From: Prevotella sp. UBA6447 | GTDB taxonomy: Bacteria; Bacteroidota; Bacteroidia; Bacteroidales; Bacteroidaceae | Length of the DNA stretch: 64,000 nucleotides | NCBI GenBank assembly: GCA_002437115.1 | Contig: DJOD01000042.1 | Coordinates: forward strand, 9,754 to 73,753 | Direction of reading: 5' to 3' | Shown here: positions 17,954-25,931 of the stretch, piece after piece | Position numbering within the stretch: the first letter of the stretch is position 1 | Layout of the letters: every line of letters begins with the position of its first letter | Notes under the pieces: model-generated | What the model was told of the DNA's origin: nothing | Seen by the model: the letters and a program-made list of their open reading frames with translations, nothing else | Database searches by the model: none | Made by a program: the position numbers and the translations under genes

Positions 17954-19120
17954 ATGAAAAGACATTTATTTGCTTTGTTTGCTGTGCTGGTGTTGCTCCT
18001 TCCAGCCTCAGCACAAAAGAAATTCTCGGTTTACGCCGTGGGCTTCTACAATCAGGAGAACTTGTTTGACACCTGCCATGATGTGGGCAAGAACGATTAT
18101 CAATACCTTCCCAACGGAACGAGCCATTGGAACGGATTGAAGTACAGCCATAAGCTCCACAACATGTCGCAAGCCTTGAGCGACATGGCCACCACCACGC
18201 TGCCCGATGTGGGGTGCGCTGTCATAGGCTTGAGCGAGGTTGAGAACGACAAGGTGCTCACCGACCTTTGCGCACAGCCAGCCTTGAAGGCTCGCAACTA
18301 TCAGTTTTGCCATGTGGAGGGTCCCGACCATCGTGGTATCGATTGCGCCTTGCTCTACCAGCCGGCTCTCTTCACGGTGAAAGACGTGCGGCTCTATCCC
18401 TATGTTCCCACCGACAAGCAGGATTCCAATTTCCGCACGCGTGGCTTTCTGGCTGTCAGCGGCGTGATGGCAGGTGAGCAAGTGGTGCTCATTGTCAACC
18501 ATCTGCCCAGCCGTTTCAGCGGTTCTTATTTTCGTGAGGTGGGCGCGGCCCAGATAAAGGCGTTGAAAGATCGCATTCTGGCTAAGGCTCCTGGTTGCAA
18601 GATCATCGTGATGGGCGATATGAACGACGACCCGACCAACAAGAGTATGCATGATATCCTCTCGGCTAAGGAGGACATAGACAAGGTGGGAAAGGACGAT
18701 ATGTACAACCCCTGGTACAACATCCTCACCAAGCAGGGCACTGGCACGCTGATGTACCAAGGTTCATGGAACCTGTTCGACCAGATTATCTTGGCTCCTA
18801 ACTTGCTCAACAAGAAAGGGAAGAAAGATGCCTCATCGCTGAAATACTGGAAATGCGAGATTCAGCGCATGCCCTACCTCTTCCAAACCGAGGGCAAATA
18901 CAAGGGTAACACCAAGCGTACCACGGCCGGAGGCGTGTGGCTTGATGGCTACTCGGATCACCTTCCAACCGTTGTTTACCTGATGAAGGAGCAAGGCGTG
19001 AAGACGAAGGCCCCAGGCGACTGCCTGTTGCCCGACTACACGGAGGCTGAGAAGAGAAACCTCGCCGAGTGTGAGCTGGAACAGCAAGAGCGTGTGGCGA
19101 AAGACAAGGACAAGCGATAA
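17954..19120 (+). CDS. Secreted endonuclease/exonuclease/phosphatase family protein
   Basis: 388 residues from the ATG at 17954. That start opens a clean signal peptide (cut near PASA-QKK); the longer TTG frame does not. The metal-dependent EEP catalytic set is complete: FYNQENLFDT (about 31-40), SEVEND (Glu about 93), VNHLPSR, GDMNDDP (about 219) and the terminal SDHLPT (about 333). This fold covers DNase I-like nucleases, exonuclease III and lipid phosphodiesterases. Bacteroidetes members with NQENLFD beside OB-fold lipoproteins are usually annotated as nucleases. It is divergent from the TonB receptor (154 bases between the starts), so the two may share regulation. The exact substrate is open. 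Confidence 0.88.
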   Translation: MKRHLFALFAVLVLLLPASAQKKFSVYAVGFYNQENLFDTCHDVGKNDYQYLPNGTSHWNGLKYSHKLHNMSQALSDMATTTLPDVGCAVIGLSEVENDKVLTDLCAQPALKARNYQFCHVEGPDHRGIDCALLYQPALFTVKDVRLYPYVPTDKQDSNFRTRGFLAVSGVMAGEQVVLIVNHLPSRFSGSYFREVGAAQIKALKDRILAKAPGCKIIVMGDMNDDPTNKSMHDILSAKEDIDKVGKDDMYNPWYNILTKQGTGTLMYQGSWNLFDQIILAPNLLNKKGKKDASSLKYWKCEIQRMPYLFQTEGKYKGNTKRTTAGGVWLDGYSDHLPTVVYLMKEQGVKTKAPGDCLLPDYTEAEKRNLAECELEQQERVAKDKDKR

Positions 19121-19244
19121 AACTGCGGCCTTGCCAGGCTGTGTCGTGATGGGCTTGCGCGCGGAGCGAGTTGCTTGGTGTCGCGCGATAGAGCTGGTTT
19201 GTGGTGTTGCTAAACACCCGAGAAAATCAGCAAGTAATCATGGA

Positions 19245-19895
19245 ATGAAAAAAACGAAATCTGAAATCTTATTACCTTTAAGGGATGAGGCTCCTGTGGA
19301 GACCCATCCCTTTGAGCCTTTTTTGCCGCCTAATGCCCGCTTGCTCTTGTTGGGGACATTCCCGCCAGCATCCAAGCGATGGTGCATCAGCTGGTATTAT
19401 CCCAATTACACCAACGACATGTGGCGCATCTTGGGGCTTTGCTTCTTTGGCGACAAGATGCGTTTCGTGGATGAGGCTCACAAGACCTATCGCCTGGTCG
19501 AGCTCAAGGGCTTTTTGGCTGAGGTGGGCATAGCCATCTTCGACACCTGCTTACAGGTGCGTCGAACCACAGGCACAGCCTCCGACAAGGACCTGGAGGT
19601 GGTCAGACAGGCCGACCTTGATGGTTTGTTGCGTGCTTTGCCGCGGTGCAAGGGCGTGGTGACAGCTGGTCAACTGGCCACAAGCTTGTTTACCAGTCAT
19701 TTTGATATTGATGCCCGTAAGATGCAGATGGGCGACCATCGCGACTTCATCTTTGACGGGCGGGCGGTCAGCCTTTACCGCCAGCCCAGCTCAAGCCGGG
19801 CTTTTCCCATGCGGTTGGAACAGAAAGCCATCTATTATAAGACAATGTTTGAAGCCTTGGGGCTCATGACCCCAAGGCATCCCCAAAAACTATAA
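19245..19895 (+). CDS. Uracil-DNA glycosylase family protein
   Basis: 216 residues from the ATG at 19245; the upstream frame runs into the previous gene and lacks a start that fits the family. Near residue 37 it has GTFPPASKRW followed by WYYPNYTNDMWRI. This is the signature of a Bacteroidetes branch of the uracil-DNA-glycosylase superfamily (motif 1 and the following active-site loop). The later segment RQPSSSRAF carries the motif-2-like end (P-S-S-S). Whether it excises uracil or another base is unknown. The uridine kinase gene starts 19 bases downstream. The 124-base gap to the upstream nuclease gene holds no clear terminator. Confidence 0.8.
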   Translation: MKKTKSEILLPLRDEAPVETHPFEPFLPPNARLLLLGTFPPASKRWCISWYYPNYTNDMWRILGLCFFGDKMRFVDEAHKTYRLVELKGFLAEVGIAIFDTCLQVRRTTGTASDKDLEVVRQADLDGLLRALPRCKGVVTAGQLATSLFTSHFDIDARKMQMGDHRDFIFDGRAVSLYRQPSSSRAFPMRLEQKAIYYKTMFEALGLMTPRHPQKL

Positions 19896-19914
19896 GCAAG
19901 AAAATACAAGTGAA

Positions 19915-20544
19915 ATGGAAAATAAAGTGACCATTATCGGCATTGCGGGCGGCACAGGGTCTGGGAAGACCACGGTCGTGAAGAAAATCGTGGAGGCACT
20001 TCCGCCTCATTTCGTGGCCGTCGTTCCGCTCGACAGTTATTACAACGACACAACGGGTCTCACGCCCGAAGAGCGCAAGGCCATCAACTTTGACCACCCT
20101 GATGCTTTCGACTGGAAGTTGCTGATCAAGCAAGTCAACGAGCTGCGACAAGGACATGCCATTGAGCAACCCACCTATTCTTACATTCTCAGCAACCGTT
20201 TGCCGGAGACAATACACGTTGAGCCAAAGCCGGTCATCATCATAGAGGGCATCATGACGCTCATCAACAAACGCTTGCGCGACATCATGGACTTAAAGAT
20301 ATTTGTCGACTGTGATCCCGACGAGCGCCTCATCCGTAACATCCAGCGCGATACCATCGACCGCGGACGCACGGTGTCGATGGTCGTCGACCGCTACCTG
20401 GAGGTGCTCAAGCCCATGCATGAGCAGTTTATCGAGCCCACCAAGCGCTATGCCGATATCATCATTCCGCAGGGAGGAGAGAACGTGAAGGGCATCGGAA
20501 TGCTCACCAACTACATCAAGACCCTCATCCCGGCGGAGGACTGA
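19915..20544 (+). CDS. udk: Uridine kinase
   Basis: 209 residues. It phosphorylates uridine and cytidine to UMP and CMP in pyrimidine salvage. The P-loop GGTGSGKTT is at residues 12-20. DSYYND follows as the nucleoside-binding segment and RYLEVLKPMHEQFIEPTKRYAD is the family C-terminal half, a long conserved helix. It is typical in length. It is the natural intracellular end point for nucleosides released by the secreted nucleases upstream, though uridine kinase is also a housekeeping gene. Its stop is one base from the stop of the convergent DUF308 gene. Confidence 0.95.
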   Translation: MENKVTIIGIAGGTGSGKTTVVKKIVEALPPHFVAVVPLDSYYNDTTGLTPEERKAINFDHPDAFDWKLLIKQVNELRQGHAIEQPTYSYILSNRLPETIHVEPKPVIIIEGIMTLINKRLRDIMDLKIFVDCDPDERLIRNIQRDTIDRGRTVSMVVDRYLEVLKPMHEQFIEPTKRYADIIIPQGGENVKGIGMLTNYIKTLIPAED

Positions 20545-20545
20545 G

Positions 20546-21196
20546 CTATTGCTCCTGGTGGCTGCTGGTAATCTCCTCGGCCACCGTCGCGGAGTTGTCT
20601 TGTGCAGCTCGTTGCGCTTTCTCAAACGCCTTTCGACACTGGTGTATCTTGATGGCGTTCACTAGGTCGACCATTCCATATGCCATCATACCCCAGCCGA
20701 TAATGAACAATGGCGCGGAGGCTATGGTGCTTGGCTTCACCAAGGCTGTGATGCCCACAAGGAATATAGCTACAGGGAACACCCACCACAAGCAGCCGAT
20801 GCTTGAGAACTTGGTGGCGGCGGCGAGGTTGAAGAACAGGTTGAGCGCGCCCAGAATCAGGATGGCCGACAAGACAATCATCAGACCGTTGACAAAGGAG
20901 TTGGGGAACAGGGTGAGCCAAGCTCCCAAGATGACAGAGCCCACCCCCACGATGGGAAAAGCGGGCATGGGGCGCGTCAGCCGGTTGCCGTTGGGATCGT
21001 AGATATCGATGCCCGTTGCCGTGGCTTGGCGCCTTGCAGAGAAGTAGGCCACCACGCTGATGACACCCGAAACGAAGAACATGACACCGATGGCAATGGT
21101 GATCCAAGTCACCGTTTGTTCGCGATACTTCACGAGAAGGGCTCCCACGACAATAGCGCAGATGGCCCGGAAAATGCTGCTTTGAAATACTTTCAT
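20546..21196 (-). CDS. DUF308 (HdeD-like) membrane protein
   Basis: 216 residues with six hydrophobic segments in three pairs, the DUF308/HdeD pattern. A polar loop at about 57-75 (DIYDPNGNRLTRP) interrupts the first and second pairs. The C-terminal tail is charged and Gln/Glu rich. HdeD of E. coli is an acid-resistance membrane protein; the role of this paralog is unknown. A -7 element TATCTTTG ends only four bases before the ATG, so the message may be nearly leaderless. It overlaps nothing and faces udk tail to tail. Confidence 0.8.
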   Translation of the reverse strand: MKVFQSSIFRAICAIVVGALLVKYREQTVTWITIAIGVMFFVSGVISVVAYFSARRQATATGIDIYDPNGNRLTRPMPAFPIVGVGSVILGAWLTLFPNSFVNGLMIVLSAILILGALNLFFNLAAATKFSSIGCLWWVFPVAIFLVGITALVKPSTIASAPLFIIGWGMMAYGMVDLVNAIKIHQCRKAFEKAQRAAQDNSATVAEEITSSHQEQ

Positions 21197-21200
21197 GCCG

Positions 21201-21208
21201 CAAAGATA
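21201..21208 (-). promoter_or_regulatory. -7 element immediately before the DUF308 gene
   Basis: On the minus strand this reads TATCTTTG, a full match to TAnnTTTG. There is no convincing -33 box. The start codon begins four bases beyond it, which predicts transcription starting at or next to the ATG. Confidence 0.5.
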
Positions 21209-21274
21209 ATAAAAAGTTGGAACAGGTACTTGTCTTCTAATGCGTTTTTGTGTGACAAGTATGTGAAAATATTA

Positions 21275-21796
21275 ATGTCTAATTATCAAATGACTACATT
21301 GTATTTAGTGCGCCATGGTGAGACCGTGGACAACAAGGCCCAGATTTTGCAGGGACAGATCCAGGGGCAACTCAACGAGACGGGGCGTGAACAGGCTCGT
21401 GCCGTGCGCGACAAGCTGGCCCATGAACCCATCGACGTGTTTGTGGCAAGCGACTTGCGCCGTGCCATGGAGACCTGCGAGATCATAGCCGAGCCCCATG
21501 GCAAGCCGATTGTCACCACTCCGCTGCTTCGCGAGCGTGACTGGGGCAGTTTTACGGGACGCTTCATTCCCGACCTGAAAGGACTGGCTTGGCCCGACGA
21601 TGTTGAGAGCCTTGAGCACCTGAAGAATCGAGCCCGCGACTTTCTCCGCTGGTTGAAAGACCGTTACCCCGACCAGACGGTGCTCGCCGTGGGGCATGGC
21701 ATTGTCAACAAGGCCATCCAAAGCGTCTACTATGAAAAGCCGATGAATGAGGTGGCAAAGATGGCCAACGCCGAAGTGCGCTTGCTCAAGTTGTAA
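21275..21796 (+). CDS. Histidine phosphatase family protein (phosphoglycerate mutase-like)
   Basis: 173 residues from the ATG at 21275; a second ATG at 21290 (MTTLYLVRHGE) is equally likely. The catalytic RHGE is at residues 13-16 and the distal GHG histidine is in VLAVGHGIVN. The middle ERDWGSFTG motif (residues about 88-96) carries the acid residue of the family. The family includes phosphoglycerate mutase, alpha-ribazole phosphatase (CobC) and general phosphatases; the size suits a small phosphatase. A terminator follows 11 bases after the stop. The upstream frame overlaps the DUF308 gene and is a shadow. Confidence 0.88.
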   Translation: MSNYQMTTLYLVRHGETVDNKAQILQGQIQGQLNETGREQARAVRDKLAHEPIDVFVASDLRRAMETCEIIAEPHGKPIVTTPLLRERDWGSFTGRFIPDLKGLAWPDDVESLEHLKNRARDFLRWLKDRYPDQTVLAVGHGIVNKAIQSVYYEKPMNEVAKMANAEVRLLKL

Positions 21797-21807
21797 ACAC
21801 CATCATG

Positions 21808-21848
21808 AAAGGGCTGCCCACACCTAAAGTGAGCAGCCCTTTGCCTTT
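21808..21848 (+). terminator. Terminator after the histidine phosphatase
   Basis: AAAGGGCTGC pairs with GCAGCCCTTT around a 15-base loop and is followed by GCCTTTTTT. Confidence 0.8.
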
Positions 21849-21936
21849 TTTATTACTCTCTGGTTTTTGTTATCCTTATCCAACCTTTTTCGTTTCGCTA
21901 ACTGTTGTCTCAACAGCTTCGTTATTGATGCTTATG

Positions 21937-22878
21937 TTATCTTCTTCCGAAGTGGCCCCCCGTGGAGCGGTTGCCGCTGCCATTGTTGTTACCACCGCCG
22001 AAGCTTCTCGAGGGGGTGCTTGGCGCGGTGAAGTTGCGGGCTGGCGTAGTCTGGCGCGAGCTGTTGCCGAAGGTGCGCTGGCTGTTACTGGGCTGGAAGG
22101 TGCGACTGGGCGTGGTCGTCGTGTTGCCTCGCCCGAAGGTGCGCTGGCCGTTGCCAGGTCGCGTCACCGTGGTGCGTGTGCTGCTTTGGCGTGTGCCGCC
22201 GAAGGTGCGCGAGGGGCCGTTTGGCTTCTGCGTGATGCGCTGGCCGCCTCCGAAGGTGCGCTGGCCGCCGTCGCTTGGGCTGTTGCCGAAGCGTGTGCCG
22301 TTTCCAAACTGGCGTGTGCCATGGTTGTCGGCCAACTGCATACCCCGGCCAAAGTCGCCGCGGTCAAACCCGTCGCGCATGCCGACACGTCGCCCTCCGT
22401 CAGGGCGCGGTCCGCCCCATGTGCGGCCGTGGTACCAGCTCGCGCCACCGTTCATCCTCCAGCTGTGCCCGCCTCGGTAGCTCACGTAGAACGCCGGCCG
22501 TCCGAAGTAGAAGTAGTCGCGGTGCGGGTAACGCGCGTAGATGCGGAAGTGCCAGAAGCCCGCGTCCCAGTAGATGGGGCGGTAGAAGTAGGCTGCGTCG
22601 ACGAAAGCCTGGTATTGCCAGTCGAGCAGGATATAGCTTAAGTCGAGGTTGCGTTGCCTCCAATAGTTTCCGAAGATGTCGTTGCGGCTGTTGATGCCCA
22701 TCAGGTAATCGAGGTTAATCTCGTAGGCCGCCTCATACTGGTCGTCGGTGAGGTTGAGCTCATAGGCCATCTTGTCAGTGAGGAAGAGGGCTTGGTCGCG
22801 AGCTTGATCATAGTTCATTGCTGATGCCTGTACTGTCATTGTGAACAGTGCCACAAGTGCTAACATAAACTTTTTCAT
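21937..22878 (-). CDS. Secreted protein with Tyr/Trp-rich domain and RTFG repeats
   Basis: 313 residues, not a family I can name. A signal peptide (cut near VQASA-MNY) is followed by a helical stretch containing LTDKMAYELNLTDDQYEAAY, which recalls the LTxxQ periplasmic helices of Spy/CpxP. Residues about 75-140 are extremely rich in Tyr, Trp, Phe and His. From about 185 to the end the chain is low complexity (Gly, Arg, Ser, Thr, Gln). It has at least six degenerate RTFG/RSFG units spaced about 13-25 residues apart, ending GGHFGRR. A strong promoter at 22937-22967 supports expression. The opposite strand is also open, but only as a result of the repeats. Confidence 0.75.
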   Translation of the reverse strand: MKKFMLALVALFTMTVQASAMNYDQARDQALFLTDKMAYELNLTDDQYEAAYEINLDYLMGINSRNDIFGNYWRQRNLDLSYILLDWQYQAFVDAAYFYRPIYWDAGFWHFRIYARYPHRDYFYFGRPAFYVSYRGGHSWRMNGGASWYHGRTWGGPRPDGGRRVGMRDGFDRGDFGRGMQLADNHGTRQFGNGTRFGNSPSDGGQRTFGGGQRITQKPNGPSRTFGGTRQSSTRTTVTRPGNGQRTFGRGNTTTTPSRTFQPSNSQRTFGNSSRQTTPARNFTAPSTPSRSFGGGNNNGSGNRSTGGHFGRR

Positions 22879-22936
22879 ATCTCAGGCTTTTTGAGGTTCA
22901 ACATGTTTGCTGATGTTCTTTCATCTTTTCACGTTG

Positions 22937-22967
22937 CAAAAATACGTTATTTCTTCTGGCCGCCAAA
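22937..22967 (-). promoter_or_regulatory. Promoter of the RTFG-repeat protein
   Basis: On the minus strand: TTTG (22964-22967), 19 bases, TATTTTTG (22937-22944). This is a perfect match and leaves a leader of about 50 bases. Confidence 0.7.
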
Positions 22968-23052
22968 AGGTTTTTCCCTACATGGAGCGGGAAAATCCCT
23001 ATGCTGCCCACATTTTGTCGGCCGCATTGCCTTTTGCCTCACGAAAATCATG

Positions 23053-23060
23053 TACCTTTG
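23053..23060 (+). promoter_or_regulatory. -7 element upstream of the Wzi gene
   Basis: TACCTTTG, a full match to TAnnTTTG, lies 62 bases before the start codon. The -33 candidates upstream (TTTG at 23033, ATTG at 23026) have spacing of 16 or 23, so only the -7 box is called. Confidence 0.45.
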
Positions 23061-23121
23061 CAGGAGATATATATAAGGTGGAGGTACAGGCCTTTCGCCT
23101 GAACCCCGTAAACAGTAACAG

Positions 23122-24693
23122 ATGAAACGACCCATCCTTACGCTTGCGCCCCTGTTAGTGACGGCTCCCATGCTGGCGCAGTATGCTTGGCAGTATGATG
23201 CCGCGCCAGGCAAGTTGCACCTCGACAAGGGCATACACTATGAGGCATCGACGCAAGGCTCGTTCTCGAAAGGCAAGACCCCCTTGTGGCTCAATGCCAA
23301 CAAGCATGGCCTGTCGTCGCTCGACAAGACCAACGGCTATGTGCGCGCATCGGCCATCCGGCCATTGGACAACGACTCAGCACGGCGCTGGGGCGTGGGC
23401 TATGGTGTCGATGTGGCCGCCCCGCTCCACTATACCAGCTCTGTGGTGGTGCAGCAGGCCTTCATAGAGGGCCGTTGGCTCCATGGCACGCTCACCGTGG
23501 GAGCCAAGGAAGAGCCCATGGAGCTGAAGAACGACCGCCTGAGCAGCGGCTCGCAGACGCTGGGCATCAACGCGCGTCCCGTGCCTCAGATGCGGTTGGC
23601 CTTGCCCCGCTATTGGACAATACCCGCCCTGGGTCGCTGGCTACAGGTCAAGGGCCATATAGCCTATGGCATGATGACCGACGACAGTTGGCAGCACTCG
23701 TTCACCCAGCGGAAGAGTAAGTATGCCGACCATGTGCTCTATCACAGCAAGGCTGGCTATCTGAAGATAGGCAGCGAAGATCGGTTCATACCCTGGTCTG
23801 TGGAGCTCGGGCTGGAGCAGGCCACGCTCTTTGGCGGCACCTCGTATGTGCCCAACGGCAGCGGGGGCATGAGCGTCATCAAAAACGACAAGGGGCTTGC
23901 CAGCTTCTGGCATGCCCTGGTGCCAGCTGGCGGCGACAAGCCCAGCGAGGGCACGGTGTACCGCAACAAGGAAGGCAATGTGGTGGGCAGCTGGCTCGTG
24001 CGCCTCAACTATGACGGCGACAACACGGCCCTGCATCTCTATGCCGACAAGTACTACGAGGACCTCTCGTCGATGTTCCAGCTCGACTACGACGGCTATG
24101 GCGAGGGCGATGCGTGGAACCAGAAGAAGAAGACCCGCTTCTTCCTCTACGACTTCAAGGACTGGATGCTCGGGGCTGAACTTAACCTGAAGTATGGCAC
24201 ATGGCTCCGCAGTGTGGTGTTTGAATATCTCTACACCAAGTACCAGAGTGGTCCCGTCTATCACGACCACACGTCGGGGCGCAACGACCATGTGGGTGGG
24301 CGCGACGACTTCTACAACCATTACATCTACACAGGATGGCAACACTGGGGGCAGGCCATTGGCAATCCGCTCTACCGTTCGCCCATCTACAACGACGATG
24401 GCACCATCAGCTTTCAAGACAACCGCTTCATGGCTTTTCACCTCGGCTTCGACGGGCTGCCCTCCGAGCGGCTCGACTACCGCGTGCTGGCCACCTACCA
24501 GGAGGGCTTGGGTACCTACGTGACACCCTACACCAAGAAGCATCACAACGTGAGCTTCCTCGTGGAGGCGGGTTACCGGTTGCCCAAGGGATGGCAGGTA
24601 CGCGGTGCCTACGGCATGGACTTCGGCCACATCCTCGGCTCCAACGCGGGCTTCCAACTAACGGTTTCCAAATCAGGAGTGTTCAACTTATGA
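23122..24693 (+). CDS. Capsule assembly Wzi family outer-membrane protein
   Basis: 523 residues with a short signal peptide (cut near PMLAQ). The sequence has the Wzi-family shape: an outer-membrane beta barrel with many short amphipathic strands, including the blocks LTVGAKEEPMEL, YLKIGSEDRFIPWSVELGLE and WQHWGQAIGNPLY. In E. coli, Wzi is a lectin-like barrel that anchors capsule to the cell surface. Its gene lies 2 kb from the exopolysaccharide locus but on the other strand. This arrangement suggests it serves that polymer. The stop overlaps the next start as ATGA. Confidence 0.88.
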   Translation: MKRPILTLAPLLVTAPMLAQYAWQYDAAPGKLHLDKGIHYEASTQGSFSKGKTPLWLNANKHGLSSLDKTNGYVRASAIRPLDNDSARRWGVGYGVDVAAPLHYTSSVVVQQAFIEGRWLHGTLTVGAKEEPMELKNDRLSSGSQTLGINARPVPQMRLALPRYWTIPALGRWLQVKGHIAYGMMTDDSWQHSFTQRKSKYADHVLYHSKAGYLKIGSEDRFIPWSVELGLEQATLFGGTSYVPNGSGGMSVIKNDKGLASFWHALVPAGGDKPSEGTVYRNKEGNVVGSWLVRLNYDGDNTALHLYADKYYEDLSSMFQLDYDGYGEGDAWNQKKKTRFFLYDFKDWMLGAELNLKYGTWLRSVVFEYLYTKYQSGPVYHDHTSGRNDHVGGRDDFYNHYIYTGWQHWGQAIGNPLYRSPIYNDDGTISFQDNRFMAFHLGFDGLPSERLDYRVLATYQEGLGTYVTPYTKKHHNVSFLVEAGYRLPKGWQVRGAYGMDFGHILGSNAGFQLTVSKSGVFNL

Positions 24694-25133
24694 AAAAGAC
24701 GATTCTTCTTTTAGTCGCCAGTCTTGTCATGGCCACGTCGTGCGGCGACCTCTTAGAGACCTCGGGCAACGGCAACCTTGATGGCTATTGGCAACTGGCT
24801 CGGGTAGACACGCTCGCCACGGGCTCCACGGCCGACATGACGGGCAGCAAGGTGTTCTGGGGTGTGCAGGGCAAGTTCCTGAACGTGATTGACACACGTC
24901 TGGCTCCTACATACGGTTACATATTCCGCTTTCAGCACACGGCCGACTCGCTGTGGCTCTCGGATGCCCGCGTCAACAACCGTGAGGTTTCCGACTCTTT
25001 GCTGACCGACGTGTCGCCCTTGCGCCCCTTGGGGGTCAACGAGCTGGCCGAGCATTTCCTGGTGGAGCAGCTCACGGGTAGCCGCATGGTGCTTCGCGGC
25101 AAGGTTGTCCGCCTGCATTTCCGTAAGTTCTGA
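24690..25133 (+). CDS. Small lipocalin-like lipoprotein coupled to Wzi
   Basis: 147 residues from the ATG at 24690, which overlaps the Wzi stop by four bases. The signal peptide ends in VMATSCGDL, a lipobox. The mature domain starts LDGYWQLARVDTL, the pattern of lipocalin-like DUF4488/DUF4847-type proteins. It is followed by alternating strands to VVRLHFRKF. The tight coupling to the Wzi-type gene suggests a joint role at the outer membrane, perhaps in polymer attachment, but this is not established. Confidence 0.75.
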   Translation: MKKTILLLVASLVMATSCGDLLETSGNGNLDGYWQLARVDTLATGSTADMTGSKVFWGVQGKFLNVIDTRLAPTYGYIFRFQHTADSLWLSDARVNNREVSDSLLTDVSPLRPLGVNELAEHFLVEQLTGSRMVLRGKVVRLHFRKF

Positions 25134-25155
25134 CCCACAGCGGCACGCCTCACTA

Positions 25156-25201
25156 CGCAACGCGCCCTGCCACTTGAAAAAGGGTGGTAGGGCGCGTTGC
25201 G
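25156..25201. terminator. Bidirectional hairpin between Wzi operon and sugar transferase
   Basis: An 18-bp stem (one G-T pair), CGCAACGCGCCCTGCCAC against GTGGTAGGGCGCGTTGCG, with a 10-base loop. It lies between two convergent genes. There is no T-run on the plus side, but it is strong enough to end both transcripts. Confidence 0.7.
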
Positions 25202-25253
25202 CTTATGGGTATTGGTCGGTTTCAGTGGGGACGGGGCAAGTCAAGAGGCGACC

Positions 25254-25931
25254 TTAGAACTTCTTGCCGAACACGATGTTGAAGAAAGTCATGAAGAGAA
25301 TTTTGGCGTCGAGCCACCAGCTGCGGTGCTCCAGGTAGTAGAGGTCGAGGTCAAGGCGCCGGAGCATCTTCTCCATGGTGTCGGTGTAGCCATTGTAGAG
25401 TGTGGCATACGACGTGACTCCGGGTCTTATCTGGTAGAGACACTGGTAGCGTGGGTCGCGCTTCATGATTTGCTTGATGTAGAACTCGCGCTCGGGGCGT
25501 GGGCCAATGAAGGCCATGTCGCCGATGAGCACGTTGTAGAGCTGGGGAAGCTCGTCGAGGTGATGGGCGCGCAGGAAGCGACCCACCCGCGTCAGGCGGT
25601 TGTCGTTGTCGTTGGCGGTGAGCTGCGGCCCTGCGCTCTCGGCATCCGTCCGCATGCTCCGAAACTTGTAGATGAAGAAGGGGCGGCCCAGGTGGCCTAT
25701 GCGCTCCTGCTTGTAGAGGGCGGGGCCGCCATCCTCGCGCCTCACGGCGATGTAGCATATGAGAAACAGGGGCGAGAAGACGATGAGGCAGACAAGAGCC
25801 ACGCAGAAATCGACGCAACGCTTCAGGTCGCGACCCGCTTCGGTCATGCCGTCTTCCACGTAGTCGTCTTCGCTCAGAAGGGATATGGAGTGCGTATATT
25901 CGCTTGAGGATTCAGTTATCATAAGTGTCAC
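25254..25931 (-). CDS. Undecaprenyl-phosphate sugar-phosphate transferase (copy B)
   Basis: 225 residues. Bacterial sugar transferase (WcaJ/WbaP catalytic domain) that starts exopolysaccharide repeat synthesis by moving a sugar-1-phosphate onto undecaprenyl phosphate. One membrane helix (CVALVCLIVFSPLFLICYIA) precedes the catalytic motifs YKFRSMRTDAE, HHLDELPQLYNVLIGDM and FIGPRPE, then RPGVTS. It lacks the extra N-terminal helices of full WcaJ. It is highly similar along its whole length to the gene at 26377, clearly a tandem duplicate. It is separated from that copy by a terminator and about 400 non-coding bases, so it is probably transcribed separately. Confidence 0.92.
   Translation of the reverse strand: MTLMITESSSEYTHSISLLSEDDYVEDGMTEAGRDLKRCVDFCVALVCLIVFSPLFLICYIAVRREDGGPALYKQERIGHLGRPFFIYKFRSMRTDAESAGPQLTANDNDNRLTRVGRFLRAHHLDELPQLYNVLIGDMAFIGPRPEREFYIKQIMKRDPRYQCLYQIRPGVTSYATLYNGYTDTMEKMLRRLDLDLYYLEHRSWWLDAKILFMTFFNIVFGKKF

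Noticed and set aside
21805..22641. 278-codon plus-strand frame opposite the RTFG-repeat gene
   Set aside because: It is an open shadow caused by the repetitive composition. It has an odd Ala/Val/Arg composition, while the minus-strand gene has a signal peptide, a promoter and a sensible sequence.
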